This document shows, one piece after another, positions 45,587 to 56,490 of a stretch of 64,000 nucleotides of DNA. Source of the stretch: Capra hircus (taxonomy: Eukaryota > Chordata > Mammalia > Artiodactyla > Bovidae); contig NC_030814.1 of NCBI RefSeq assembly GCF_001704415.2, positions 75,199,121-75,263,120 of the forward strand, in the 5' to 3' direction. The position numbers and the translations under genes were made by a program. How positions within the stretch are numbered: position 1 is the first letter of the stretch; every line of letters starts with the position of its first letter. Under the pieces are notes generated by a model. It was not told the DNA's origin, did not search any database, and saw nothing but the letters and a program-made list of their open reading frames with translations.

Positions 45587-45660
45587 AGTAGTAGCTAACG
45601 GTTAAGTAGCGCTTGTTATATAATCAATACGATATCAAACATTTCACATGTATTTGTGGA
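45587..45660 (-). mobile_element. MIR fragment, minus strand (tentative)
   Basis: AATAGTAGTAGCTAACGGTTAAGTAGCGCTTG ... CATTTCACATGTATTTG resembles the reversed MIR 3' side. Short. Confidence 0.5.
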
Positions 45661-45860
45661 AGCAACCTTTTGTTCAAATGAAATTTTAGGCCCAGTCAAA
45701 ATAATAATAAGACAGTCCCTGTCTTATTAGGACTCCTTAGATAGTCCTGAAGAAGCCTCAAGGATCTGCTGGATTCTGAGGGAACAGTTTTTAAACCACT
45801 GTCACAGACTTTGCACAGAGGTGGACATCATGAAAGCAGTGCCAGGGAATGCTTGCATCA

Positions 45861-46918
45861 GTCAGTTCAGTCACACAGTCGTGTCTGACTCTTTGCGACC
45901 ACATGGATGGTCGCAGGCCAGGCTTCCCAGTCCATCACCAATGCCCAGAACTTACTCAAACTCATTCCATAGAGTCGGTGATGCCATCCCACCATATCAT
46001 CCTCTTCCATCCCCTTCTCCTCCTGCCTTCAATCTATCCCAGCATCAGGGTCTTTTCCAATGAGTCATTCTTCACATAAAGTGGCCAAAGAATTGGAGTT
46101 TCAGCTTCAGCATCAGTCCTTCCAATGAATATTCAGGACTGATTTCATTTAGGATGGAATGATTGGATTTCCTTGCAGTCCAAGAGACTCTCAAGAGTCT
46201 TCTCCAGTGCCACAGTTCAAAAGCATCAATTCTTCGGCACTTGACTTTCTTTATAGTCCAACTCTCACATCCATACATGACTACTGGAAAAACCATAGCT
46301 TTGACTAGATGGACCTTTGTTGGCAAGGTAATGTCTCCAGTTTTTAATATGCTACCTAGGTTGGTCATAGCTTTTCTTCCAAGGAGCAAGTGTCTTTTAA
46401 TTCCATGACTGCAGTCACCATCTGCAGTGACTGTGGAGCCCAAGAAAATAAAATCTGTTACTGTTTTCCATCGCTTCCCCATCTATTTGCCATGAAGTGA
46501 TGGGACCAGATGTCATGATCTTAGTTTTTTGAATGTTGAGTTTTAAGCCAACTTTTTCACTCTCCTCTTTCACTTTTATCAAGAGGCTCTTTAGTTCCTC
46601 TTCACTTTCTGCCATAAAGGTGGTATCATCTGCATATCTGAGCTCCTTGATATTTCTCCCAGCAATCTTGATTCTAGCTTGCACTTTATCCAGCCCAGCA
46701 TTTCTCATGATGTACTCTGCATATCAGTTAAATAAGCAGGGTGACAACATACAGCCTTTCCTGATTTGGAAGCAGTCTGTCATTCCATGTCCAGTTCTAA
46801 CTGTTGCTTCTTGAAGTGCATCCAGATTTCTCAGGAGGCAAGTCAGGTGATCTGGTATTCCCATCTCTTTAAGAATTTTCCACAGTTTGTTGTGATCCAC
46901 ACAGTCAATGGCTTTCAC
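45861..46918 (-). mobile_element. BovB LINE, 5'-truncated, minus strand
   Basis: About 1.06 kb. It runs from the reversed terminus (CAGTTCAGTCACACAGTCG) to the reversed KAIDCVDHNKLW region at the right end. Minus-strand frames cover 46918-46724, 46708-46415 (with RYADDTTFMAESEEELKSLL) and 46482-46072 (with ESWTIKKVK, RRLLRVSWTARKSN). The breaks between them are frameshifts. It holds the RT palm from motif A onward but no endonuclease. Confidence 0.92.
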
Positions 46919-47201
46919 CAGTAATAATGTGAAAAACCTCTTTGACTACAGTTGTAGGGTTGATTCCACAGCTGCACCCAAGTGTCCATATATATAAAAG
47001 GAGTGCATAAGGCTAGATCATATTTTCACCTGTTGTTATAGAATTCTTCCATGACAGAATTAGAGATGATCTAGCCATATTATTACTGGCTCTCAGTTCC
47101 ACCAAACTTCTGATAGACTATTAAGATTTGTCCCTGTCCCATAAAAAAATGTCATTTTGGTCCATTCTTTAATATTGTAATTTATTGGTATTGAAGTTTA
47201 T

Positions 47202-47256
47202 ATCTATATATGTATATATATGTATGTATAACATATATTGTATATACATATTATAT
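47202..47256. repeat. TA/TG-rich microsatellite (left of SINE)
   Basis: Imperfect TATATG/TATGTA repeats running up to the 5' end of a Bov-tA. Confidence 0.9.
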
Positions 47257-47468
47257 GGGCTGTTCAGGTGGCATTAACGGTAAAGAACCCACCTGCCAAT
47301 CCAGGAGATAAGACACATGGGTTCAATCCCTGGGTTGGGAAGATCCCATGGAGGAGGACACAGCAACCCACTCCAGTACTCTTGCCTGGAGAATACCATG
47401 GACAGAGGAGCCTGGTGGGGTACTGTCCATTGGGTCACACAGAGTCAGACACAACTGAAATGACTTAA
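47257..47468 (+). mobile_element. Bov-tA SINE inside a microsatellite
   Basis: It has the tRNA-like head GGGCTGTTCAGGTGGCATTAACGG, CACATGGGTTCAATCCCTGGG, a BovA body, and the end CAGACACAACTGAAATGACTTAATATG. TA/TG repeats flank both sides (47202-47256, 47470-47580), so it probably inserted into a pre-existing AT-rich microsatellite. Confidence 0.92.
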
Positions 47469-47469
47469 T

Positions 47470-47580
47470 ATGTATGCATGCATACATATTTTATATAATC
47501 AATAGATTATATTACATGTATTGTATATATATACATATACATGTGTGTATATATATATATGTATGTGTGTGTGTGTGTTT
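47470..47580. repeat. TA/TG microsatellite (right of SINE)
   Basis: TATGCATGCATACATAT, then TATATATACATATACATGTG and a TATATATGTATGTGTGTGTGTGTG run. Confidence 0.92.
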
Positions 47581-48067
47581 AAGAGGAAAGAGAATAGGTG
47601 TGGTTTAACCCTAAATTAAGTGAGAGAATTAAGAAGACAAATAAACGGTTCCAATCATTAAATGTACATTATGGAAAGAAGCCAGCTTCCTGTTTTTAAG
47701 AAAGGCATGGTTCATCATTCAAGAATGACATCGAGTCAATTTCTTTTCTTATGTAGGTAATAACAGCAGGGCCTGGGCAAGGCCTCGAACTTAAAGAATA
47801 TTGAACCGATCCATTAAAATTTATAGTCCTATTTCTAGAGCAAATAGAAACCTCCAGAGGTTTTTCTTGGCTTGACCTCAAATTCTAATAATACCTCATA
47901 AAGGGATTTCTTAATTCAAGAATAGCTTCTTTGAACTTAAAGAATAAAAAATAAAAAGATAGACTAAGTGTTCATGTGTGAATATCCCAGAATGGTCGTA
48001 GGCAGGGCTAGGAAGGGGAAATTTTCTTGTACTAAGACCTTTCCAGCACAGCATTGTCTATGTGATC
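47581..48067. other. unassigned intergenic sequence
   Basis: No gene or clear repeat seen in about 490 bp. Confidence 0.5.
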
Positions 48068-48537
48068 AGCTGTATTCTTTGGCTTAGGGCTGCCATAAAA
48101 AATACCAGATTACTAGCCTGAGAGGGAAGCCTGGCAGCTACAGTCCATGGGGTTGCAAAGAGTCAGACGTAACTGAGCTACTGAATGACAAGTGGCCTGA
48201 ATGACAGAAATTTATTTTCTCACGGTTTGGAGACTGGAAATCTGAGATGAAGGTGTTGGTAAGTCCGGTTTCTCTTGAGACGTACCTCCTTGGCTTGCAG
48301 ATGGTCACCCTCTTCCTGTGCCCTCACATGGCCTTTCCTCTGGGCATACATATTTCTGTGGTCTTCCCCTCTTCTAATAAGGACACTATTCCTACTGAAT
48401 TAGGGCCCACCTACGTGACCTTATTTCCTCTTAATTAATCCTTTAAAGGCACTATGTCCACAGCCACATTCTGCTATACTGAAGGTTAGTATATCAACGT
48501 ATCAATTTTGGGAGAACACAATTCAATACATGGGATC
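48068..48537 (-). mobile_element. MLT1-type (ERVL-MaLR) LTR, minus strand, split by SINE fragment
   Basis: Reversed landmarks: GGGCTGCCATAAAAAATACCAG, then after the SINE fragment ACAGAAATTTATTTTCTCACGG, TTGGCTTGCAGATGGTCACCC, GTGCCCTCACATGGCCTTTCC, TCTAATAAGGACACTATTCC, GAATTAGGGCCCACC and TCAATTTTGGGAGAACACAATTC. It has the opposite orientation to the LTR at 36788-37182. Confidence 0.85.
48113..48189 (+). mobile_element. BovA 3' fragment inside MLT1
   Basis: GAAGCCTGGCAGCTACAGTCC, ATGGGGTTGCAAAGAGTCAGACG and TAACTGAGCTACTGAATGAC are the last part of a BovA body. It splits the MLT1 LTR between ACCAGATTAC and GTGGCCTGAATGAC. Confidence 0.85.
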
Positions 48538-49172
48538 AGAACAAGACAAAAGAGAAGGAAAAATCAGAGGGACCAGAATAGTGATCTTGATTTACACAGT
48601 TTGCTGATACATAAGATCCCTCTCCCGGATCCACAGAAATTGTATTGCATTCATACATGGGTCAAATTGCCATAGAATTGCAGCAAAAGTATCATTTCCT
48701 CCCCTCACCACATGCTAATATATCTGTACACCACCAGCATACCCCACTGGGACAAAGTCTGCAGGGCTGGGGCTAGGAGGCACTGAGAGTTAGCACTTGC
48801 AGAACTGCGAGTCAGCACCCTCTTCAATGCTGCATCTTGGAAACCTCTCTTGGTCCATCTCAGTCTTGGTCCACAGGACATCCCATCGTTAGGACAATAG
48901 CCCCAGGAAGAGCTGAAGCTGAGAAGTCACATAGCTTCTGTTTCAAATTTCAGGTCAGTTACATGTTCACTTCAGGGAAGTGGGGATCCACCAGGATAAT
49001 TTCCTATTGTAAGATTCAGATAGCAGTCAGAAGAGGAAGTAATAAAGATGGTTGAAGAGACTGATGGGCATAAAGTTACTCAGAACATATATTTTGTCTA
49101 AAATATGTAGAGAATATGTTAAAATCTATCTGCTATTTTTTTACTTATTAAAGCTTTATTGGGATACATTTT
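48538..49172. other. unassigned intergenic sequence
   Basis: No gene or clear repeat. The end (AAAGCTTTATTGGGATACATTTTACATACC, about 49151-49180) looks like a reversed L1 3' UTR start cut short by the next BovB. Confidence 0.45.
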
Positions 49173-49181
49173 ACATACCAT

Positions 49182-49625
49182 CAGTTCAGTCGCTCCATCA
49201 TGTCTGACTCTTTGCGACCCCATGAATCGCAGCACGCCAGGCCTCCCTGTCCATCACCAACTCCCGGAGTTCGCTCAGATTCACGTCCATTGAGGCAGTG
49301 ATGCCATCCAGCCATCTCATCCTCTGTCGTCCCCTTCTCCTCCTGCCCCCAATCTCTCCCAGCATCAGAGTCTTTTCCAATGAGTCAACTCTTCGCAAGA
49401 GGTGGCCAGAGTATTGGAGTTTCAGCTTTAGCATCATTCCTTCCAAAGAAATCCCAGGGCTGATCTCCCTTAGAATGGACTGGTTGGATCTCCTTGCAGT
49501 CCAAGGGACTCTCAAGAGTCTTCTCCAACATCACAGTTCAAAAGCATCAATTCTTCGGTGCTCAGCCTTCTTCACAGTCCAACTCTCACATCCATACATG
49601 ACTACTGGAAAAACCATGGTCTTGA
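49182..49625 (-). mobile_element. BovB LINE 3' end with 9-bp TSD
   Basis: 444 bp, from CAGTTCAGTCGCTCCATCATG to the reversed MVFPVVMYGCESW region. The exact direct repeat ACATACCAT lies at 49173-49181 and 49626-49634. The minus-strand frame 49515-49198 is open through the C-terminus. Close to consensus, hence fairly young. Confidence 0.95.
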
Positions 49626-49702
49626 ACATACCATAAATCCACCCATTTAACGTGAATAGTATAGTGATTTTTAGCTTATTGATGAAAAGGAAAGAAATGA
49701 GT

Positions 49703-49900
49703 GGGGCTTCCCTTTTGGCTCAGTTGGTAAAGAATCTGCCTGCAATGCAGGATTTTGATCTCTGGGTTGGGAAGATCCCCTGGAGAAGGAAATGAGTAAA
49801 TGGCAACCACTCCAATATTCTTGCTTGGGAAATTCCATGGCCAGAGAAGCCTGGCAGGCTACAGTGCATGGTGTCACAAGAGTGAGTCAGACATGGTTTA
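49703..49900 (+). mobile_element. Bov-tA SINE
   Basis: GGGCTTCCCTTTTGGCTCAG head, ATGCAGGATTTTGATCTCTGGG, then a BovA body with a short internal insertion (ATGAGTAAATGGC) and a degraded end. Confidence 0.9.
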
Positions 49901-49962
49901 ATTTAACAGCTAAACCAATGATTAGTTTTTAAAAAGTGTGCAACAATTATGGCCAAAGAAAA

Positions 49963-50245
49963 ACTGCTGCTGCTGCTGCTGCTAAGTCGCTTCAGTCGTG
50001 TCCGACTCTGTGCGATGCCATAGACAGCAGCCCACCAGGCTCCCCCATCCCTGAGATTCCCCAGGCAAGAACACTGGAGTGGGTTGCCATTTCCTTCTCC
50101 AATGCATGACAGTGAAAAGTGAAAGTGAAGTCGCTCAGTCGTGTCCGACTCTTAGCGACCCCAAGGACTGCAGCCTATCAGGCTCCTTTGTCCATGGGAT
50201 TTTCCAGGCAAGAGTACTGGAGTGGGGTGCCATTGCCTTCTCCAA
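49963..50245 (-). mobile_element. BOV-A2 SINE
   Basis: A near-consensus reversed BovA dimer: a (CTG)n tail at 49964-49982, two monomers joined by the AATGCATGACAGTGAAAAGTG linker, ending GCCATTGCCTTCTCC. AAAGAAA-type words on each side may be the target duplication. It abuts the Tigger element. Confidence 0.95.
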
Positions 50246-50565
50246 AAGAAACACTAGTCCCCCTTTATCCATGATTTCAGCATCCATGGTCTCAGTTACC
50301 CATGGTCAACTTCAGTCTGAAATATTACATGGAAAACTCCAGAAATAAGCAATTCATAACTTTAAAGTTTCACAGTGTTTTGAGTAGAGTGATGACATCT
50401 CAAGCTAACTGGCTCTCTTTCACCAGGACATGAATTATCCCTTTGTTTGGGGTATTCTTGTTCCTTAGTAACTGATTAGCCCTCTCAGTTATCAAATGGA
50501 CTACTGAAGTATCACAATGCATATATTCAAGTAACTCTTTATTTAATAATGGCCCTCTTTAAAGT

Positions 50566-50593
50566 GCATCACTACTTTAAAGAGTAGTGATGC
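50566..50593. repeat. perfect 11-bp hairpin in the Tigger leader
   Basis: GCATCACTACT (50566-50576), loop TTAAAG, AGTAGTGATGC (50583-50593). The right arm is normal Tigger coding sequence. The left arm is extra and is its reverse complement. Confidence 0.9.
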
Positions 50594-51019
50594 TGGCAAT
50601 TTGAATATACCAAAGACAAGCTGTAAGTACTTCCTTTAAGTGAAAGGTGAAAGTTCTTGATTTAATAAGCAAAGAGAAAAAATAGCTTTTTGAGGTTGCT
50701 GAGATCTACAGTAAGAATGAATCTTCTACCCATGAAATTATGAAAAAGAAGTTCATGCCAGTTCTCCTATCACACCTCAAACTAAGTTATTGCCACAGTG
50801 CATGATAAGTACTTAGTTAAGATAGAAAAGACGTTAAATTTGCACAATAAGATTTTGTAAGAGAGAGAGAGAGACCACATTCACATAACTTTTATTATAG
50901 TATAACAATGGTTCTATTGTATTATTAATTGTTGCTAATATCTTACTGTATCTAATTTATAAATAAAACTTTATCACTGGAAATCACGTATAGGAAAAAA
51001 CATGGTATACACAGAGTAA

Positions 51020-51237
51020 TTTGTTGTTGTTGTTTAGTCACTAAGTGTGGTCTGATTATTTTGTGACCCCATGGACTGTAGCCCACAAGTCTCTTCTGTC
51101 CATGGGATTTCCCAGACAAGAATACTAGGGTGGGTAGCCATTTCCTTCTACAGGGGATCTTCCTGACCCAGGGATCAAATCTGTGTCTCTTGCATTGGCT
51201 GGGAGATTCTTTATCACTGAGCCACCAGGGAAGCCTA
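51020..51237 (-). mobile_element. Bov-tA SINE inside Tigger
   Basis: A TTTGTTGTTGTTGTTTAGTCAC tail at the left, a reversed BovA body and a reversed tRNA-like head ending TGAGCCACCAGGGAAGCC. It separates the last Tigger bases from the rest. Confidence 0.92.
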
Positions 51238-51287
51238 ATATAGGGTAATACTCAAGGTTTTAGGAAAAAATATGGTATATATAGTGG

Positions 51288-54200
51288 ACTCTCCACCATG
51301 ACCCATTCATCTTGGTGTAAGGCTACCCAACACAGATGGGTCGTGGTGGAGAGTTCTGACAAAATGTGGCCCATTGGAGAAGGGAATGGCAAACCACTTC
51401 AGTATTCTTGCCTTGAGAACCCCATGAACAGTATGAAAAGGCAAAAAAGAGAGGACACTGAAAGATGAACTCTCCAGGTTGGTAGGTACCCAATATGCTA
51501 CTGGATATCAGTGAAGAAATAACTCCAGAAAGAATGAAGAGACAGAGCCAAAGCAAAAACAATACCCAGTTGTGGATGTGACTGGTGATGAAAGTAAAGT
51601 CTGATGCTATAGAGAGCAGTATTGCATAGCAACCTGGAATGTCAGGTCCATGAATCTAGGCGAATTGAAGTGATCAAACAGGAGATGGCAAGAGTGAACA
51701 GTGACATTTTAGGAATCTGAGAACTAAAGTGGACTGGAATGGGTGGATTGAACTCAGATGACCATTATATCTACTACTGCGGCAGGAATCCCTCAGAAGA
51801 CATGGAGAAGCCTTCATAGTCAACAGAAGAGTCTGAAATGCAGTGCTTGGATGCAATCTCAAAAACTACAAACGATCTCTGTTTCCAGGCAAGCCATTCA
51901 ATATCACAGTAATCCAAGACTATGCGCCGACCAGTAATGCTGAAGAAGCTGAAGCTGAATGGTTCTATGAAGACCTACAAGATCTCCTAGAGCTAACCCA
52001 AAGAATATGTCCTTTTCATTATAGGAGACTGTAGTGCAAAAGTAGGAATTCAAGAAATACCTGGAGTAACAGGCAAATTTGACCTTGGAGTACAGAATGA
52101 AGAAGGGCAAAGGCTAATAGACTTTTGCCAAGAAAACGCACTGGTCATAGCAAATACCCTCTTCCACCAACACAAGAGAAGACTCTACACATGGACATCA
52201 CCAGATGGCCAATACCAAAATCAGATTGATTATATTCTTTGCAGCCAAAGATGGAGAAGCTCTATACAGTCAACAAAAACAAGACCAGGAGCTGACTGTG
52301 GCTCAGATCTTGAACTCCTTATTGCCAAATTCAGACTGAAATTGAAGAAACTGGAGAAGACCACTAGGCCATTCAGGTATGACCTAAATCAAATCCCTTA
52401 TGATTATACAGTGGAAGTGAGAAATAGATTTAAGGGATTAGATCTGATAGAAAGAGCACCTGAAGAACTAGGCACAGAGGTTTGCAACATTGTACAGGAG
52501 GCCGTCATCAATACCATCCCCAAGAAAAAGAAATGCAAACTGGAAAAATGGTTGTCTGAGGAGGCTTTACAAACAGCTGAGACAAGAAGAGAAGTAAAAG
52601 GCAAAGGAGAAAAGGAGAGACATACCCATTTAAATTCAGAGTTCCAAAGAATAGCAAGGAGAGATAAGAAAGCCTTCCTGGGTGATCAATGCAAAGAAAA
52701 CAATAGAATGGGAAAGACTAGAGATCTCTTCAAGAAAATTAGAAATACCAAGGGAAAATTTCATGCAAAGATGGGCTCAATAAAGGACAGAAATGGTATG
52801 GATGGACCTAACAGAAGCAGAAGATATTAAGAGGTGGAAAGAATACACAGAATAATTATACAAAAAAGATCTTCATGACCCAGATAACCATGATGGCGTG
52901 ATCACTCACCCAGAACCAGATAACCTGGAATGCAAAGTCAAGTGGCCCTTATTAGGAAGCATTACTATGAACAAAGCTTGGGGAAGTGATGGAATTCCAG
53001 TTGAGCTATTTCAAATCCTAAAAGATGATGCTGTGAAAGTGCTGCACTCAATATGCCAGCAAATTTGGAAAACTCAGCAGTGGCCACAGGACTGGAAAAT
53101 GTCAGTTTTTATTCCAATCAATCCCAAAGAAACGCAATTCCAAAGAATCTTCGAACTACCTCACAATTGCACTCATCTCACATGCTAGCAAAGTAATACT
53201 CAAAATTCTCCAAGCCAGGCTTCAACAATACATGAACCCTGAAATTCCAGATGTTGAAGCTGGATTTAGAAAAGGGAACTAGCAACATCCTTCGGATCAT
53301 TAAAAAAGCAAGAGAGTTCCAGAAAAAAAAAACATATACTCTACTTTATTGAATATGCCAAAGTGCTTGACTGTGTGGATCACAACAAACTGAGGAAAAT
53401 TCTTAAAGAGATGGGAATACCAGACCACCTGACTTGCGTCCTGAGAAATCTGTATGCAGGTCAAGAAGCAACAGTTAGAACTGGACATGGAACAACAGAC
53501 TGGTTCCAAATAGGGAAAGGAGTATATTGTCACCCTGTTTTTTTAACTTATATGCAGAGTACATCATGAGAAAGGCTAGACTGGATGAAGCACAAGCTGG
53601 AATCAAGATTTCTGGGAGAGATATCAAAAACCTCAGATATGCAGATGACACCACCCTTATGACAGAAAGAGAAGAACTAAAGAACCTCTTCATGAAAATC
53701 AAAGCAGAGAGTGAAAAACTTGGCTTAAAACTCAACATTCAAAAAACTAAGACCATGGTATCTGGTCCCATCACTTCATGGCAAATAGATGGGGAAACAG
53801 AGAAACAATGACAGACTTTATTTGGGGGAACTCCAAAATTACTGCAGATGGTGACCACCACCATGAAACTAGAAGATGCTTCCTCCTTGGAAGAAAAGTT
53901 ATGACCAACCTAGACAGCACATTAAAATGCAGATACATTATTTTGCCAACAAAGGTCTGTCTAGTCAAAGCTATGGTTTTTCCAGTAGTCATGTATGGAT
54001 GTGAGAGTTGGACTATAAAGAAAGTCAAGTGCCGAAGAATTGATGCTTTTGAACTTTGGTGCTAGAGAAGACTCTTGAGAGGCCCTTGGACTGCAAGGAG
54101 ATACAACCAGTCTATCCTAAAGGAAATTAGTCCTAAATATTCATTGGAAGGACTGATGCTGAAGCTGAGACTCCAATACTTCGGCAACCTGATTGGAAGA

Positions 54201-54416
54201 AATGACTCATTTGAAAAGACCCTTATGCTGAGAAAGATTGAAAGCTAAAGGAGAAGGGGATGACAGAGGATGATATGGTTGGATGGCATCACTGACTCGA
54301 TGGATATGAGTTTGAGTAAGCTCCAGGAATTGGTTATGGACAGGGAAGCTTGGCATGCTGTGTTCCATGGAGTCACAAAGCATTGGACATGACTGTGTAG
54401 CTTAACTGAACTTAAC
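51288..54416 (+). mobile_element. BovB LINE, nearly full-length, decayed, with 5' inverted duplication
   Basis: It keeps leader (ATGGGTCGTGGTGGAGAG at 51336-51353), endonuclease and RT regions, and ends GTGTAGCTTAACTGAACTTAAC. The first bases (51288-51306) are an inverted copy of leader sequence found at 51336-51354 (18 of 19 match). The extreme 5' part present in the 23442 copy is missing. More indels than in that copy suggest an older insertion. Confidence 0.92.
51433..54404 (+). pseudogene. BovB ORF, multiply frameshifted
   Basis: Endonuclease remnants: ATWNVRS replaces GTWNVRS (about 51631-51651). The D-x-N motif reads DCSAK (about 52027-52041), so Asn is replaced by Ser. IDYIL is kept (about 52226-52240). 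The final SDH motif reads SDL (about 52302-52310), as in the 23761-26766 copy. RT: open stretches at 52342-52830 and 52898-53188, then YADD at 53638-53649. These lie in different frames, so at least four frameshifts exist, plus stops. No residual activity is possible. Confidence 0.9.
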
Positions 54417-54435
54417 TAAACTGATATAGGTGACT

Positions 54436-54838
54436 ATGGGAAAGATGGGGCTTCCTCAGTGGCTCAGCAGTAAAGAAACCCACTGAATTTAGGAGCCACA
54501 AGTTCGATCCCTGGGTTGGGAAAATCCCTGGAGGATGGTATAGCAACCCACTCCAGTGTTCTTGTCCAGCAATCTCATGGATAGAAGAACCTGGCAGGCT
54601 ACAGTCCATAGGGTTACAAAGGCAGACAGGACTGAAGCAATTTAGCATGCAAGCATGGGAAAGATTGAAGGCAAAAGGAGAAGAGGGTGACAAAGGATGA
54701 GATGATTAGATGGCATCACTGATTCAGTGGACATGAACTTGGGCAAACTCTGTGAGATGGTGAGAGACAGGGAGGCCTAGAATGTTGCAGTCCATTTAGT
54801 CGCAGAGTCAGACATGACTTGGCAACTGAACAGCAACA
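54436..54838 (+). mobile_element. BovB 3' end, split by Bov-tA
   Basis: It starts at ATGGGAAAGATTG (the region after LEKTLMLG) and runs to GGCAACTGAACAGCAACATC. A Bov-tA sits at its very beginning. It lies directly downstream of the long BovB copy in the same orientation but is a separate insertion, because the long copy already ends with its own terminus. Confidence 0.87.
54447..54654 (+). mobile_element. Bov-tA SINE with 11-bp TSD in BovB
   Basis: GGGGCTTCCTCAGTGGCTCAG head, ACAAGTTCGATCCCTGGGTTGG B-box region and a BovA body, with the end GAAGCAATTTAGCATGCAAGC. The exact direct repeat ATGGGAAAGAT lies at 54436-54446 and 54655-54665. Confidence 0.94.
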
Positions 54839-55424
54839 TCAACAACACGCACGATTTCAGGCACCCAGTGGGGAACTTGAAATGTATACCCTAAGAATAA
54901 AGGGGGGGCCCATGCACTGATGGCAAAGATGTACCTTGATTCATGGCAAAGTGGCAAGGTCATACAGCAATGGACCACGACCCCCTACTGTCCTCAGCAG
55001 AGGGCAGTGTGATATTATCTTGAAATCACTTAGCCTCATAATTTTAAGGTAGTTCTCACTTTCACTGAGCAGATACCAGATTCCAACTTGATTTGAAAGC
55101 TGATTTTCTAGCATATTACTGCAAAAACCACAGAATATCCCGTACTTGGGAACTTTTTATCAGTGGGGCATGATTCAGATCTGTTTTTGGTGGTTCATTC
55201 AGGTGTCAAGCCCCACTAAGAGCCAATAGTTGCAACGGTTTTGCTTGTTTCCTCCAGGTCTCTGCCAGATGGAAGTTTATAGCACAGAATAGCACATAAT
55301 TGGAAACCTCTTTAGCTTTACAAGTCTACTAACTACAGTTCTCCTCGCCAGACACCTGGTGTGATTGGAGGATATTTCTCTAACATAATTAAACTCTTCT
55401 AAAGTAATCTTTAATTATGATATA
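54839..55424. other. unassigned intergenic sequence
   Basis: No gene or named repeat is seen. A G-run (AAGGGGGGGCCC) occurs near 54900. Confidence 0.5.
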
Positions 55425-55740
55425 AAGGTTGACAAAATTAGATTATTTAGCCTGCAGAGGAAAGAGGCTAAAAAGTGACTTAGTAACTGTCTTAAATATA
55501 TAAAGGATTTCTCGTTAATGCTATTAGCTAAATGAAGAATTATCATAAGAAATCAGTTATTCTATAGATGCAATGATGGGAGAGAAGGCAGAAATGGATT
55601 TTAGGAGAAAAATTAAGGTTGGTTAATAAGATAATCTTTTGAAAGCTTATGAAGTTAAATACTATACTATATTTGGGAACTGTTAACAAGGACAGTTGTT
55701 TTATGGAACCACAATCTCTTAAAAGTCTTTAAAACTTCAT
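55425..55740 (+). mobile_element. possible CR1/L3-like LINE remnant (tentative)
   Basis: AAAATTAGATTATTTAGCCTGCAGAGG, then AACTGTCTTAAATATATAAAGG, resembles the conserved 3' part of CR1-group LINEs (KTRLFSLQ / ...YLKG-type coding). Strongly diverged, recognised by shape only. Confidence 0.35.
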
Positions 55741-56269
55741 GGATCATTATCTGTCTGAAATGACATTTTTCCTCAAATATTATAAGTTTCTCCCTAGAAA
55801 AGCTCTTAATTTTGCTCATATCAAAATGTGCTAAAATGAAGCTCCATTAGGCCACAGCACAGTGTATTGTATATAACATACACTCTGTGAATGTTTATTG
55901 AATGACAAAGAGTGAACTCTAAAAGAGTAGGTCAGTAATCAAAATCCAGAAGCTTCTTTGACTGAATTCACTCTACTGTGGAGTAACAGTAACTAGATTC
56001 AATTTTTCAGTTAAAAGTACACTAATAAGTGTTTACTTCAAGAATAGACCATGTATTAACGGATGAGAATAAAAGCACTATTGCACTATAAGGGACATTA
56101 TAAAGTCCTATGAACACATCTGCTTGAATACATCTCCAAATAGCCCACAACACATTGCCAAGCCATACCTCACTTCACTAGGTATATCTTTCTGGAAGCA
56201 AGAGATTAATCCTCCTCAACCTTGAGGCTCCAGCTTTGACTGTATTTGGTATCTCATAGACAGAACACA
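55741..56269. other. unassigned intergenic sequence
   Basis: Short MIR- or L2-like words (GTGAATGTTTATTGAATGACAAAGAG, about 55887-55912) are the only repeat hint. No gene. Confidence 0.45.
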
Positions 56270-56490
56270 GGGCTTCCCTAGTGACTCAGTAGCAAAGAAT
56301 CTGCCTGTAATGCAGGAGTGCAGGAGATATGGGCTTGATCCCTGGGTTTGGAAGATCCCGTGGAGGAGAGCATGGCAACCCACTCCAGTATTCTTGCCTG
56401 GAGAATCCCATGGACAGAGGAGCCAGGCAGGCTACAGTCCATGGGGTTGCAAAGAGTTGGACACGACTGAAGTGACTTAGCATACACACA
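56270..56490 (+). mobile_element. Bov-tA SINE
   Basis: GGGCTTCCCTAGTGACTCAG head with a short tandem duplication (GCAGGAGTGCAGGAG), then GATCCCTGGGTTTGG, a BovA body close to consensus and GACACGACTGAAGTGACTTAGC at the end. The imperfect words ATAGACAGAACAC and ATAGACTCAGCAC on the flanks may be the duplication. Confidence 0.93.

Larger units (their letters stand above)
50255..51265 (+). mobile_element. Tigger1-like (pogo/Tc1-mariner) DNA transposon fossil
   Basis: The terminal region AGTCCCCCTTTATCCATGATTTC and TTACCCATGGTCAACTTCAGTC is followed by GGAAAACTCCAGAAATAAGCAATTC. A transposase leader follows at about 50549. Pieces of the CENP-B-like DNA-binding N-terminus are readable in broken frames (SSDAGN-, LSERERKVLDLI- and KNESST-like, 50583-50790). 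A large internal deletion removes the catalytic DDE part, then the 3' noncoding region follows (TTTTATTATAGTATAAC, TATAGGAAAAAACATGG). The last part, ATATAGGGTAATACTC, lies beyond a Bov-tA at 51020-51237. Inactive. Confidence 0.8.

Noticed and set aside
51288..54838. Tandem BovB duplication, because two BovB 3' ends follow each other
   Set aside because: The first copy has its own terminus near 54416, and the second starts at a different internal point with a SINE at its edge. Two separate insertions explain it better.
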